Positions 40,654 through 50,130 of a stretch of 64,000 nucleotides of DNA are shown one piece after another (the first letter of the stretch is position 1; every line of letters begins with the position of its first letter). The stretch is from Leadbetterella sp040829825. Its GTDB lineage: Bacteria > Bacteroidota > Bacteroidia > Cytophagales > Spirosomataceae. The notes under the pieces were generated by a model. It was not told where the DNA came from and ran no database searches. It worked only from the letters and a program-made list of their open reading frames with translations. The translations under genes and the position numbers were made by a program. The stretch is from assembly GCF_040829825.1 (NCBI RefSeq), contig NZ_JBFOLH010000007.1; one strand, written 5' to 3'.

Positions 40654-41859
40654 TTAATGCAGTGTTTTATCGGGTGCCGGTGCAGAAGCGTGGTACCCCT
40701 GGTCCATGACCATCCGGGCGTATTTATCCAGCAGGTCGATGACCTTTTTCTGCGTTTTGGCTTTTACAATTAAACCCAGGTGGTATTCATCGTCCATGGT
40801 CCATACCACTTCCGGATCGTTAAACGGGCTCATGTCGGGGTGCTTATGACCCGAGAGCGTGATCAGGATGCCCGAGTAGTTTTTGCTGACCTTCGGTAGC
40901 TTGTACCGGGTTTTGTTTCCTACGGCTGTTTCTATCCGGGCCCATTCTTTCCAGAGATTGATACCCGAAGATACCTCCACCATTTCGGCCAGGTGGGCAC
41001 CTCCCACGCGTGAGGCGGTTTCCAGGAAATAGAAGTTGCCGTCGCTGTGGCATTGAATGATCTCCGTATGCACGGCAGAGAACCGCAGTCCGAAAGCCTC
41101 TATCACCTGGTGGTTCACCAGCGAAAGGGCCTCCTGCTCCAGGGAACCGTGCTCTACCGTCACCGACCGGAAAATACCGCCTCCGTGGGCCACTTCAAAC
41201 GGGGTGTTGAGGTACCGGCTGCACCGTTCAAAAATTACTTTGTTTTCATAAACCAGCGAATCCACATGGAAAACATCGCCCGGCTTAAACGATTCGATCA
41301 GGTAATTGTGCCGTTTTTCTCCGAGGCTGTTGATGTGCTCCCAGGCTTCGTCTTCTGTCAGCACTTTTTTAATGCCCGTGGCAGAGGCTTCCGAGCGCGG
41401 CTTGATGATCCACGGGCCGGGAACCGTACTGAGGTAGTGCCGGATATCCCCGTCGTTGAACAAAGCGCTGAACTGCGGAACGGGAATGTTGTGGTCGCGT
41501 GCCTGCATGCGCATGGCCAGCTTATCCCTGAAATAGCGGGCGGTGGTTTGTCCCATGCCGGGTATCCGGAAGTGTTCGCGCACCAGGGCCGCCTTTTCCA
41601 CGTCAAAATCGTCGAGGGCCACCACAAGATCGATCTTCCTGTTCCGGAAAATAAAAGCGGTTCCTTCAATAATGGTCTGGTAAGTGCTGAAACTATTCTC
41701 TATATCTTCCAGGTAAAAGAATTCATCAATGCTTTCACGGGGCCAGGCCTTGTGCTCCAGCTTTTTATTGGTCAGCAGGAGAACGGTGTTTCCGCTTTCC
41801 CGGGCCGAACGCAGGAAGTCCACACCTTTGAAATAAGTACATATACAAAGAATAGTCAT
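40654..41859 (-). CDS. ATP-grasp carboxylate-amine ligase family protein
   Basis: 401 residues. The N-terminal domain (LCICTYFKGVDFLRSARESG, DLVVALDDFDVEKAALVREHF) precedes an ATP-grasp domain: FRDKLAMRMQARDHNIPVPQF, GPWIIKPRSEASATGIKKV (Lys and glycine-rich loop) and AVHTEIIQC with FLETASRVGGAHLAEMV carrying metal ligands. Enzymes of this group join a carboxylate to an amine via acyl phosphate. The substrate is unknown and no biosynthetic cluster is adjacent. Confidence 0.88.
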   Translation of the reverse strand: MTILCICTYFKGVDFLRSARESGNTVLLLTNKKLEHKAWPRESIDEFFYLEDIENSFSTYQTIIEGTAFIFRNRKIDLVVALDDFDVEKAALVREHFRIPGMGQTTARYFRDKLAMRMQARDHNIPVPQFSALFNDGDIRHYLSTVPGPWIIKPRSEASATGIKKVLTEDEAWEHINSLGEKRHNYLIESFKPGDVFHVDSLVYENKVIFERCSRYLNTPFEVAHGGGIFRSVTVEHGSLEQEALSLVNHQVIEAFGLRFSAVHTEIIQCHSDGNFYFLETASRVGGAHLAEMVEVSSGINLWKEWARIETAVGNKTRYKLPKVSKNYSGILITLSGHKHPDMSPFNDPEVVWTMDDEYHLGLIVKAKTQKKVIDLLDKYARMVMDQGYHASAPAPDKTLH

Positions 41860-41905
41860 AAGGCTTTTCGATTGGAGGAAATTTGGTAATTCGCCTAAAA
41901 ATAAG

Positions 41906-41936
41906 AAAGCCGTCCGATTTTCGGACGGCTTTTGCC
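41906..41936 (-). terminator. rho-independent terminator after the DUF1573 gene
   Basis: Stem AAAGCCGTCCGA / TCGGACGGCTTT with a short T-rich loop. T-runs flank it on both strands. It lies between the DUF1573 stop and the ATP-grasp start on the minus strand. Confidence 0.85.
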
Positions 41937-41956
41937 AAATATTTTTTTGTCAGAAC

Positions 41957-42349
41957 TTATTTGCCTGAAGTTTTTTCTTTGGGAATCACGTCACCCTTGA
42001 TGGTTAAAACTTCCTGGCTGTTCTCGGCGTTGCTGATCACGGTGATGGTTTTGTGAAAGGCGTTAGGCCGGTTTTTGGTGTCATATCCTACCTTGATAAC
42101 CTTGGTCTGGCCGGGCATGATAGGGTCTTTAGACCATTCCGGGGTAGTACATCCGCACGATGCCTGCGCATTGGTGATCACCACAGGAGCCGTTCCGATA
42201 TTGGTTACTTCAAAAGAATAGTTGATTACACCGGCTTCTTTCACTTTACCGAAATCGTGAACCATTTTGTTGAACTTCAGTTTTCCCTGGGCATGCGATG
42301 CTACTGCGAAAAAAAGGATACCTGCCAGGGTAAAAAATAATTTTTTCAT
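41957..42349 (-). CDS. DUF1573 secreted protein
   Basis: 130 residues. Signal peptide MKKLFFTLAGILFFAVASHAQG. The mature part is one DUF1573 immunoglobulin-like domain: VHDFGKVKEAGVINYSFEVTN in part, VVITNAQASCGCTTPEWSK with the conserved CGCT, and KVGYDTKNRPNAFHKTITV. It probably acts in the periplasm or cell surface; the function is unknown. It is divergent from the E1 gene across a 200-base AT-rich gap. Confidence 0.9.
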   Translation of the reverse strand: MKKLFFTLAGILFFAVASHAQGKLKFNKMVHDFGKVKEAGVINYSFEVTNIGTAPVVITNAQASCGCTTPEWSKDPIMPGQTKVIKVGYDTKNRPNAFHKTITVISNAENSQEVLTIKGDVIPKEKTSGK

Positions 42350-42553
42350 CGTTAATTGCTTTTAGTTTAATAAATGCCGTTTCTGATATAACGATACAAA
42401 TTAAACGGTCATTTTTGAACTATAAAAATTTTTAACACCGCATTAACAAAGCTTTTAAACACGTAAACTTTAAAAAAATTAGGTTAACTTTACCGTACGA
42501 AACCTGATCATTTAAGGCATTTAGCGTGCGCTTATCTAATTAACAGACCATAT

Positions 42554-44968
42554 ATGAGTGAAATACTTATTGAAAACAATACTTTCAGAGATATTGGTCT
42601 CACAACAGACGAAATTCTCAGGGACTACCGGCTGGCCTGCGAAAGCAGGGTTGCCAGCGTGATAGGCCGGAAAGATGTGTTCATGGGTAAAGCGAAGTTC
42701 GGAATTTTCGGCGACGGAAAAGAACTGGCTCAGATAGCACTTGCCAAAGTTTTTAAAGCAGGAGACTACCGCTCGGGATACTACCGTGACCAGACCCTGC
42801 AGGCCGCTATCGGTGGCCTCACCTGGCAGCAGTTCTTTGCCCAGATGTATGCCCATGCCAATCTCGACCACGACGTTCATTCAGGCGGAAGAGCCATGAA
42901 CGGGCATTTCGGCAACCATTGGATAGACGATAACGGCAACTGGCTGAACCTGAAAGAAATGAAAAACAGCGTGATGGATGTCAGCTCTACCGCCGGGCAG
43001 ATCCCGCGCTCGCTCGGTTTGGCTTATGCCTCCAAGCTGTACCGCCACCTCAGGGAGCTGCAGGGGGAAAATCCTTTTTCCGACAGGGGCAACGAGGTAT
43101 GCTACGCCACCATAGGCGATGCCTCTACCTCACAGGGCATGTTCTTTGAAACCATTAATGCCGCCGGAGTGCTGCAGGTGCCGCTGGTGATCTCCGTATG
43201 GGACGATGGCTACGGGATTTCTGTACCCATTCAGTACCAGACGGTTAAGGAGAGCATTTCCGAAGCATTGAAAGGCTTTGAAAAAGAACCCGGTACAAAC
43301 GGCATCCGGATCATCACCGTTAAAGGGTGGGACTACCCCGACCTGATCCGGGCTTACCGGGAAGCCGAGATCCTGGCCCGGGAAGAGCATATCCCGGTAC
43401 TGGTTCACGTGGAAGAAATCACGCAGCAGCTGGGCCATTCGGCTTCGGGCTCGCACGAGCGCTATAAGCCGGCGCGGCGCCTGCAGTGGGAGCTGGACTT
43501 TGATTGTAACCCGCGATTCAGGGAATGGATACTGGAAAACGGGATCTCGTCAGAAGAAGAGCTGCTCAGGATAGAAAAGGAAGCGGAACAATTTGTCAAA
43601 AATGAACGCAAAAAAGCCTGGGAAGAATACCGGAAAGAAATAGACGAGCATAACGGCCGCGTAGCCCGCTTTGTGCAGGAGCATACCGCACAGGTCAGCG
43701 GGTTCCCGGAAATGCTGGAAAAAATAAAAAAGCGGCTGGCGTCAGGGAACTCCCAGACGACCCGCCGGGAGGGGATCTCCGCGCTCAAAATGTTTATCCG
43801 TATCGTGGAAGACCGGCAGGTACGGCAGCAGGGCACCGCTTTGCTGGAAGAGCTGGAGCAGGTAAACCGCCGGAAATTCAATACCCACCTCTATTCGGAA
43901 ACACCCTATTCGCCGATGAATGTGAGCCGGGTGGCACCGGTTTATACGGAAGACAGTGAGCTGGTAGACGGCAGAACCATTATCAATACCTACTTTGACG
44001 GGCTCTTTGCGGCCGACCCCCGCGTTTTTGCCATCGGTGAAGATATCGGTAAGATAGGCGATGTAAACCAGGGATTTGCCGGCCTCCAGGAAAAATACGG
44101 CGAGCTTCGCATAACCGACACGGGCATACGTGAAACCACCATTATCGGGCAGGGTATCGGCGCTGCCATGCGGGGACTGAGACCGATTGTAGAGATTCAG
44201 TATTTCGACTATATCTACTATGCGCTGGCCACTCTTACCGATGACCTGGCCTCGCTGCGCTACAGGACCGTAGGAAAGCAGCGGGCACCGCTGATTGTAA
44301 GAACCCGCGGCCACCGCCTGGAGGGGATCTGGCATTCGGGCTCACCCGTTGCCGTTATGCTGAACTCATTGCGGGGACTGCACGTGGTGGTGCCGCGGAA
44401 TTACGTGAAAACGGCCGGCTTTTACAATACGCTGATAAAAGGCGATGACCCCGCCCTCATCATTGAAAGCCTGAACAGCTACCGGGTGAAAGAGCTCATG
44501 CCGGTTAACCTTACGGAGGTCTGTGAGCCGCTGGGCGTGCCGGAGATCATCCGCGAAGGCTCCGATGTGACCGTGGTAACCTACGGATCCATGTGCCGTA
44601 TCGTGGAAAAGGCAGCTGAGCAGCTGGCGCAGTTCGGCATCAGCGTTGAGGTGATCGATGTGCAGACGCTGCTGCCCTTTGATATTCATCACATGATCCT
44701 GGATTCCGTTAAAAAAACAGGACGGGTGGTGTTTGCCGATGAAGATATGCCCGGCGGGTGTTCGGCCTATATGATGCAGCAGGTGCTGGAGGTACAGGAT
44801 GCCTACCATTACCTCGACTCCAAACCCAGGGCCATCAGCGCTGAAGCGCACCGGCCGGCTTACGGAAACGACGGGGATTATTATTCCAAGCCCAACCCGG
44901 AAACCGTATTTGATGTGGTTTATGAGCTCATGTCTGAAGCCCGGCCGGACCGGTTTCCGCCCTTCTGA
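42554..44968 (+). CDS. 2-oxoacid dehydrogenase E1, fused alpha and beta subunits
   Basis: 804 residues. Residues about 20-370 are the E1 alpha subunit: SGYYRDQTLQAAIGGLTWQQ, VGDAST-type ThDP motif seen as YATIGDASTSQGMFFETINAAG, and VWDDGYGISVP. Residues about 470-800 are the beta subunit: FAIGEDIGKIGDVNQGFAGLQ, RITDTGIRETTIIGQGIGAAM, FADEDMPGGCSAY. It decarboxylates a branched-chain 2-oxoacid or pyruvate as part of a dehydrogenase complex. The fused form is common in Bacteroidota. No E2 or E3 gene lies beside it. Confidence 0.92.
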   Translation: MSEILIENNTFRDIGLTTDEILRDYRLACESRVASVIGRKDVFMGKAKFGIFGDGKELAQIALAKVFKAGDYRSGYYRDQTLQAAIGGLTWQQFFAQMYAHANLDHDVHSGGRAMNGHFGNHWIDDNGNWLNLKEMKNSVMDVSSTAGQIPRSLGLAYASKLYRHLRELQGENPFSDRGNEVCYATIGDASTSQGMFFETINAAGVLQVPLVISVWDDGYGISVPIQYQTVKESISEALKGFEKEPGTNGIRIITVKGWDYPDLIRAYREAEILAREEHIPVLVHVEEITQQLGHSASGSHERYKPARRLQWELDFDCNPRFREWILENGISSEEELLRIEKEAEQFVKNERKKAWEEYRKEIDEHNGRVARFVQEHTAQVSGFPEMLEKIKKRLASGNSQTTRREGISALKMFIRIVEDRQVRQQGTALLEELEQVNRRKFNTHLYSETPYSPMNVSRVAPVYTEDSELVDGRTIINTYFDGLFAADPRVFAIGEDIGKIGDVNQGFAGLQEKYGELRITDTGIRETTIIGQGIGAAMRGLRPIVEIQYFDYIYYALATLTDDLASLRYRTVGKQRAPLIVRTRGHRLEGIWHSGSPVAVMLNSLRGLHVVVPRNYVKTAGFYNTLIKGDDPALIIESLNSYRVKELMPVNLTEVCEPLGVPEIIREGSDVTVVTYGSMCRIVEKAAEQLAQFGISVEVIDVQTLLPFDIHHMILDSVKKTGRVVFADEDMPGGCSAYMMQQVLEVQDAYHYLDSKPRAISAEAHRPAYGNDGDYYSKPNPETVFDVVYELMSEARPDRFPPF

Positions 44969-45003
44969 AAGACAGAATAAGAAGATTTTAAAACTATAAA
45001 TAC

Positions 45004-46383
45004 ATGAAGGATTACATCCAATCGAATAAACAACGTTATCTCGACGAACTTTTTGATTTCCTGAGGATCCCCTCGGTTAGTGCAGACTCCAGGCATCAGC
45101 AGGACATGCTGCGTGCCGCCGAATACATTCAGGGAAAGCTCCTGGATGCCGGTATGGACACGGCAGAAATCTGTCCTACGGCCGGGCATCCCGTTGTATA
45201 TTCGGAAAAAAATGTAGATCCTTCCCTGCCCACTATCCTGGTGTACGGCCATTACGACGTGCAGCCGGCCGACCCCCTCGAGCTCTGGCACAGCGCTCCC
45301 TTTGAGCCGGTCATAAAAACCACGCCTGTTCACCCCGAAGGAGCCATCTTTGCCCGCGGTGCCTGCGATGACAAAGGACAGATCTATATGCACGTAAAGG
45401 CCATAGAGGCCATGCTGAAGCATGACGGCCTTCCCTGTAACGTAAAGATCATGTTTGAAGGAGAAGAAGAGGTGGGATCAGAAAACCTGGGCGAATTTGT
45501 CCGGCAAAACAAAGAAAAGCTGAAAGCCGATATTATCCTTATTTCCGATACATCTATCATTGGAAACGATATTCCTTCCGTAGAGACCGGCCTCCGCGGA
45601 CTGGCCTATATGGAAGTGGAAGTAGAGGGTCCGAACCGTGACCTTCATTCCGGTGTATATGGCGGAGCGGTAGCCAACCCGGTCAACGTGCTGGCACAGA
45701 TGATTGCTTCGCTGCACGATGAGAACGGGAAAGTGACCGTCAAAGGGTTTTACGATAAGGTGCAGGAGCTGAGTGCGGAAGAGCGGGAGGCCCTGGAAGC
45801 TGCACCTTTCGACCTGGAAGAATACAAAAAAGACCTGGGCATAGCAGAAGTCAGCGGAGAGACAGGATATACCACCCGAGAAAGAGCTTCGATACGCCCT
45901 ACGCTGGATGTGAACGGGATCTGGGGAGGGTACACGGGAGAAGGTTCGAAAACCGTGCTTCCGTCAAAAGCCTTTGCCAAAATCTCCATGCGCCTGGTGC
46001 CTGACCAGGACTGGCACGAAATCTCCGACCTGTTTACCGCCCACTTTACGGCCATTGCGCCGCCTACCGTCAAAGTAAAAGTGAAGCCGCACCACGGCGG
46101 GCAGCCTTACGTGACGCCTACCGATTCTGCGGGGTATGAGGCGGCTTTTAAAGCCATGGAAGAGGCTTTCGGGAAAACCCCGGTACCTACCCGCGGCGGC
46201 GGAAGTATCCCGATCGTGTCGTTGTTTGAAAAAGAGCTGGGGCTGAAATCGATTTTGCTGGGCTTCGGCCTGGATTCCGATGCGCTGCATTCGCCCAACG
46301 AGCATTACGGGATTTTCAACTTCATGAAAGGCATTGAGACGATTCCCCTGTTTTACAAATACTATAGCGAGAGTTTCCAATGA
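45004..46383 (+). CDS. M20 family dipeptidase
   Basis: 459 residues, cytosolic metallopeptidase. Zinc ligands lie in LVYGHYDVQPADP (His, Asp), ARGACDDKGQI (Asp), FEGEEEVGSENLG (catalytic Glu pair) and DSDALHSPNEHYGIFNF (His). The dimerisation lid has DLHSGVYGGAVANPVNVL. It removes N-terminal residues of dipeptides such as carnosine-like substrates. It overlaps murQ by four bases, which suggests peptide and wall recycling in one unit. Confidence 0.94.
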   Translation: MKDYIQSNKQRYLDELFDFLRIPSVSADSRHQQDMLRAAEYIQGKLLDAGMDTAEICPTAGHPVVYSEKNVDPSLPTILVYGHYDVQPADPLELWHSAPFEPVIKTTPVHPEGAIFARGACDDKGQIYMHVKAIEAMLKHDGLPCNVKIMFEGEEEVGSENLGEFVRQNKEKLKADIILISDTSIIGNDIPSVETGLRGLAYMEVEVEGPNRDLHSGVYGGAVANPVNVLAQMIASLHDENGKVTVKGFYDKVQELSAEEREALEAAPFDLEEYKKDLGIAEVSGETGYTTRERASIRPTLDVNGIWGGYTGEGSKTVLPSKAFAKISMRLVPDQDWHEISDLFTAHFTAIAPPTVKVKVKPHHGGQPYVTPTDSAGYEAAFKAMEEAFGKTPVPTRGGGSIPIVSLFEKELGLKSILLGFGLDSDALHSPNEHYGIFNFMKGIETIPLFYKYYSESFQ

Positions 46384-47207
46384 GTTCTATTGACCTGAAC
46401 GGGCTTTCGACCGAAGCCGGTTCTCACCACGATAACCTGGAGAAGAAATCTGTACGGGAAATCCTGGAAGGGATCAACTCCGAAGATAAAACGGTGCCCC
46501 TGGCTGTAGAAAAAGCTATTCCGCAGATAGAAAGCCTGGTGAACCGGGCGGCAGAAAGAATGCAGCAGGGCGGGCGGCTGTTCTATATCGGTGCCGGCAC
46601 CAGCGGCCGCCTGGGCATTGTAGATGCCTCGGAGTGTCCGCCAACCTACGGAGTGCCCTTTGACCTGGTGATCGGACTGATCGCCGGCGGTGATTCAGCT
46701 ATCCGTAAAGCGGTGGAGAATGCCGAAGATGACCCCGATCAGGCCTGGAAAGATATGGCGCAGTACCATCCCGGCCCCCTTGATACGGTTATCGGCATAG
46801 CTGCTTCGGGCCGTACCCCTTACGTGGTGGGCGGGCTTAAAGCGGCCAATGAAAATGGCCTTTTGACCGGTTGTATCGTTTGTAACTCGGGCAGCCCGGT
46901 GGCGGCCGGTGCGCAGTTTCCGGTAGAAGTGGTGGTGGGTCCCGAATATGTGACCGGCTCTACCCGCATGAAATCAGGTACGGCCCAGAAGCTGGTGCTG
47001 AATATGATCTCTACTACCCTCATGATCCGCCTGGGAAAGGTGAGGGGCAATAAAATGGTAGATATGCAGCTGAGCAATGAAAAGCTGGTAGAGCGGGGTG
47101 TGCGTATGATCATGGCCGAAACCGGTGTAGATTATGCGCAGGCCAAAGCAGGGTTGCTGGAGCATGGGAGTGTGCGGAATGCCGTAGATTTTTACCGGGG
47201 TAAATGA
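46380..47207 (+). CDS. murQ: N-acetylmuramic acid 6-phosphate etherase
   Basis: 275 residues, SIS-domain etherase. It splits the lactyl ether of MurNAc-6-phosphate to GlcNAc-6-phosphate and lactate in wall recycling. Motifs are FYIGAGTSGRLGIVDASECPPTYG (in parts about 61-84), LIAGGDSAIRKAVENAEDD and EYVTGSTRMKSGTAQKLVLNM. It overlaps both neighbours by four bases. Confidence 0.95.
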   Translation: MSSIDLNGLSTEAGSHHDNLEKKSVREILEGINSEDKTVPLAVEKAIPQIESLVNRAAERMQQGGRLFYIGAGTSGRLGIVDASECPPTYGVPFDLVIGLIAGGDSAIRKAVENAEDDPDQAWKDMAQYHPGPLDTVIGIAASGRTPYVVGGLKAANENGLLTGCIVCNSGSPVAAGAQFPVEVVVGPEYVTGSTRMKSGTAQKLVLNMISTTLMIRLGKVRGNKMVDMQLSNEKLVERGVRMIMAETGVDYAQAKAGLLEHGSVRNAVDFYRGK

Positions 47208-48190
47208 ATTGGTTTTCTCCTTATTGGTTCTATCCCAAAACGTTGCTTTCCTTTTACTGGGCAAACGTTTACCTGCTCTGGCTGCTGGGGCTGGTTCCTT
47301 TTTTCTTCTTCCTGAAATGGGTATTCAGCTCGCACCGGAAACAAACGCTCCTTTTATCGGTAGAAGGCCTGGCCGGGAAGAGGGGCCTTCTGGTGAAATT
47401 CCGGTTCCTGGTTCCGCTCTTTTTCATGATGGGGGTGGGCTGCCTGGTGCTGGCTATCGCCCGGCCGCAGCTGCCCGGTTCGGGTTCTGAAAACTTTACG
47501 GAAGGGGTTGACATTGCCATTGCGGTAGATATTTCTGAATCCATGCTGGCCCGTGATCTGCAGCCCAACCGGCTGGAAGCCGCCAAAAATATCGGCCGGC
47601 GCTTTATTGAGGGAAGGATCAATGACCGCATCGCGCTGGTAGCCTTTGCCGGCGAAACCGTTACGCTGAGCCCGCTAACCACAGACTACGTATCGCTGAA
47701 AGAGTACCTGGCAGACCTTAGCACCGACCTGGTCAAAACCTCCGGAACGGCCATAGGAACGGCACTGGCCTCCTGCGTGAACAAGCTCAGGGATGTGCCG
47801 GGCAAATCAAGGGTGGCCATTATTATCAGCGACGGCGATAATACAGCGGGGGCTATTCCGCCCGAAACGGCCCTGGAGCTGGCCCGTTCGTTTGGTGTGC
47901 GGGTATATACCATTGCTATCGGAAAACCGGGCTCAGACGAAGTAGTGGATGAAAAAACACTGCGTATGCTGGCCGGCGGACCGGAAGGCCGTTTTTTCCA
48001 GGCTACCGATAATACGGCGCTTACCCGCATTTTTGACCAGATTGACCACCTGGAGAAAAGCCTGGCCGAAAGCGCCCGGGTGTATGACATGACCGATTAT
48101 TATTACCAGTACCTCAACTGGGGCATCCTCTTCTTTTTGATGTCGCTATTCCTGAGATTTACTTTCCTGGGAAATCTTTTGGAGGACTGA
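47204..48190 (+). CDS. batA: VWA-domain membrane protein BatA-like
   Basis: 328 residues. Two N-terminal helices (about 18-40 and 62-84), a von Willebrand A domain (about 98-290) with intact MIDAS motif DISESMLARDLQPNR, and a C-terminal helix (WGILFFLMSLFLRFTFLG). Bat proteins go with MoxR ATPases in envelope-stress or chaperone functions. Here moxR is on the opposite strand 110 bases away and no DUF58, batB or batD gene adjoins, so the usual cluster is broken up. Confidence 0.88.
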   Translation: MNWFSPYWFYPKTLLSFYWANVYLLWLLGLVPFFFFLKWVFSSHRKQTLLLSVEGLAGKRGLLVKFRFLVPLFFMMGVGCLVLAIARPQLPGSGSENFTEGVDIAIAVDISESMLARDLQPNRLEAAKNIGRRFIEGRINDRIALVAFAGETVTLSPLTTDYVSLKEYLADLSTDLVKTSGTAIGTALASCVNKLRDVPGKSRVAIIISDGDNTAGAIPPETALELARSFGVRVYTIAIGKPGSDEVVDEKTLRMLAGGPEGRFFQATDNTALTRIFDQIDHLEKSLAESARVYDMTDYYYQYLNWGILFFLMSLFLRFTFLGNLLED

Positions 48191-48232
48191 TGCAGTGTCT
48201 CCGGATTGTGTACATTTGATTTACTAAGGCTT

Positions 48233-48298
48233 GGTTCTCGACTACGCTCGAACTGACAAGTGACAGCACTTCCTGTCAGTTCGAGCGTAGTCGAGAAC
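48233..48298. repeat. long hairpin repeat between batA and moxR
   Basis: A 26-base arm GGTTCTCGACTACGCTCGAA(CTGACA) at 48233-48258, a 15-base loop, and its reverse complement at 48274-48298. It is the same family as the element at 37760-37826, with ACTACG instead of ACTTCG in both arms (compensated). It abuts the moxR stop codon in a convergent gap. Confidence 0.9.
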
Positions 48299-49270
48299 TC
48301 ACCCCCCGATCGCTACCTTCTGCAGCACCGAAGCAATGATCTGCCGGGTATTGATCCCGTCTGCTTCTGCTTCGTAATTCAGGATGATCCGGTGATTGAA
48401 CACATCGCTGACCAGCGCCTTAACATCTTCGGGCAGCACGTAATCGCGGTGGTTAAAGAAAGCATGTGCTTTAACGGCTTTATAAAGAGAAATGCCTGCC
48501 CTTGGTGAAACACCGAAAAGAATATACCGGGCCTCGTCTTTTAAGCCGTACTCTTCCGGGTTCCGGGTGGCAAACACCAGCTCCACAATATACTTTTCCA
48601 GGGTTTCCGAAATGGTTACCGCATGGATATGGCGTTTTATTTCCTCAATCTCCCGTTTGTTCAGTACGTGGTGAATCTTCGGGTCAAAATCATAGCCTGA
48701 AACCCGCTGAATCATTTCCAGCTCGGAGCGCTTGTCGAGGTAATCCACGTATACCTTCATCATGAAACGGTCTACCTGGGCTTCGGGCAGGGGATAGGTA
48801 CCTTCCTGCTCCACGGGGTTCTGGGTGGCCAGTACCAGGAATGGCGTATCCAGCCTGAACGACTCCTCGCCTATAGTGATCTGCTTCTCGGCCATGGCTT
48901 CCAGGAGGGCTGACTGCACTTTGGCCGGTGCGCGGTTTACCTCATCGGCCAGGATCAGGTTAGAAAAAATAGGCCCCTTTTTTACTTCGAAATCCCCTGA
49001 TTTCTGGTTGTAGATCATGGTGCCTACCAGGTCTGAGGGGAGGAGGTCAGGGGTGAACTGGATCCGCTGAAAACCCAGGTCAAGCACCTGGGCCAGCGAG
49101 TTGATGGTTTTGGTTTTTGCCAGGCCGGGAACACCCTCCAGCAGAATATGACCATCTGTAAAAAGGCCGATCAGGAGACGGTTGATCAGGTGCTCCTGTC
49201 CAATGACCGCCTTGCCTATTTCGGTGTGAATTTCACTGATTTTACGATGAAGATATTCTTTTCTTTCCAT
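48299..49270 (-). CDS. MoxR-family AAA+ ATPase
   Basis: 323 residues. Walker A is LLEGVPGLAKTK (about 40-51), Walker B FSNLILADEVNRAPAKVQSAL, sensor 1 FLVLATQNPVEQEGTYPLPEAQVDRF in parts, and the arginine region GVSPRAGISLYKAVKAHAF. It acts as a chaperone with VWA partners, here probably the convergent BatA. Its stop lies at the edge of the hairpin repeat. prmC ends six bases before its start. Confidence 0.93.
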   Translation of the reverse strand: MERKEYLHRKISEIHTEIGKAVIGQEHLINRLLIGLFTDGHILLEGVPGLAKTKTINSLAQVLDLGFQRIQFTPDLLPSDLVGTMIYNQKSGDFEVKKGPIFSNLILADEVNRAPAKVQSALLEAMAEKQITIGEESFRLDTPFLVLATQNPVEQEGTYPLPEAQVDRFMMKVYVDYLDKRSELEMIQRVSGYDFDPKIHHVLNKREIEEIKRHIHAVTISETLEKYIVELVFATRNPEEYGLKDEARYILFGVSPRAGISLYKAVKAHAFFNHRDYVLPEDVKALVSDVFNHRIILNYEAEADGINTRQIIASVLQKVAIGG

Positions 49271-49275
49271 TGGTA

Positions 49276-50103
49276 TTATTTCTTTATTTCCAGGAACCTT
49301 TCTTTTCCGAAAAAGTCCTTCAGTAGCTTAACATGGCGATAACCCCGGTCCCGGAAGACCCCGGCTGTCTCTTCCCCCAGGTAGCTGTTGATCTCCACCC
49401 AGATGGAGCCCCGCGGGGCCAGGTGGCGGAAACCGGTTTCGGCAATATGCCGGTAAAAAACCAGCGGGTCCTGGTTGGGCACAAAAAGGGCCAGGTGGGG
49501 TTCGAAATCCAGGACGTTTTTACGCATCTCCGGTTTCTCGTTTTCCTTTACATAAGGCGGATTGCTGATGATGAGGTCAAAAGTGTCTGTATCAAAAGGA
49601 TTTTTGAAATCCAGCATATTGGCATGGGCAAAAGTTACCTGTGCCTGGTGAGCCCGGGCATTGTTTTCTGCCGTAACGAGCGCATGTTCTGAAATGTCAA
49701 TGGCATATACCCGGGCATCCGGAATCTCCAGGGCCAGGGTTACTGCAATACAGCCACAACCTGTACCCAGGTCAAGAATTGTTTTGGGCGAAAGGGAAGA
49801 AACCCGGGTGACCATTTCTTCGGTTTCCGGGCGGGGAATGAGCACAGAGGGGTTTACTTCAAAGCGCCGGTTCATAAACCAGGCTTCTCCCAGGATGTAC
49901 TGAACGGGCTCGCCCTGGTTGATCCGTTCAATGTAAAACTCCAGGGAACCGGCATCCCGGTCGGTTTCACCCACCAGGATATCGGTCCGGGTGATTCCCC
50001 AGAGTTTTTGTAAAAGCAGAAAAGCGATTTCACGGGCCTCGTCTTTGCTGTAAAACCAGATCTCCGCACAAACCTTCTCATAAATTTCTTTCAGGCTTCT
50101 CAT
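49276..50103 (-). CDS. prmC: release factor N5-glutamine methyltransferase
   Basis: 275 residues. It methylates the GGQ glutamine of class I release factors. The N-terminal helical domain is followed by VLIPRPETEEMV, the SAM motif ILDLGTGCGCIAVTLALE and the catalytic motif LIISNPPYV. Length is standard. It is on the minus strand, six bases before moxR. Confidence 0.95.
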   Translation of the reverse strand: MRSLKEIYEKVCAEIWFYSKDEAREIAFLLLQKLWGITRTDILVGETDRDAGSLEFYIERINQGEPVQYILGEAWFMNRRFEVNPSVLIPRPETEEMVTRVSSLSPKTILDLGTGCGCIAVTLALEIPDARVYAIDISEHALVTAENNARAHQAQVTFAHANMLDFKNPFDTDTFDLIISNPPYVKENEKPEMRKNVLDFEPHLALFVPNQDPLVFYRHIAETGFRHLAPRGSIWVEINSYLGEETAGVFRDRGYRHVKLLKDFFGKERFLEIKK

Positions 50104-50130
50104 ACATTCTTTAACGCTCGGGAGCGGGGC

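Noticed and set aside
41047..41889. Antisense 280-codon frame over the ATP-grasp gene
   Set aside because: A shadow frame; the opposite strand has an intact ATP-grasp fold.
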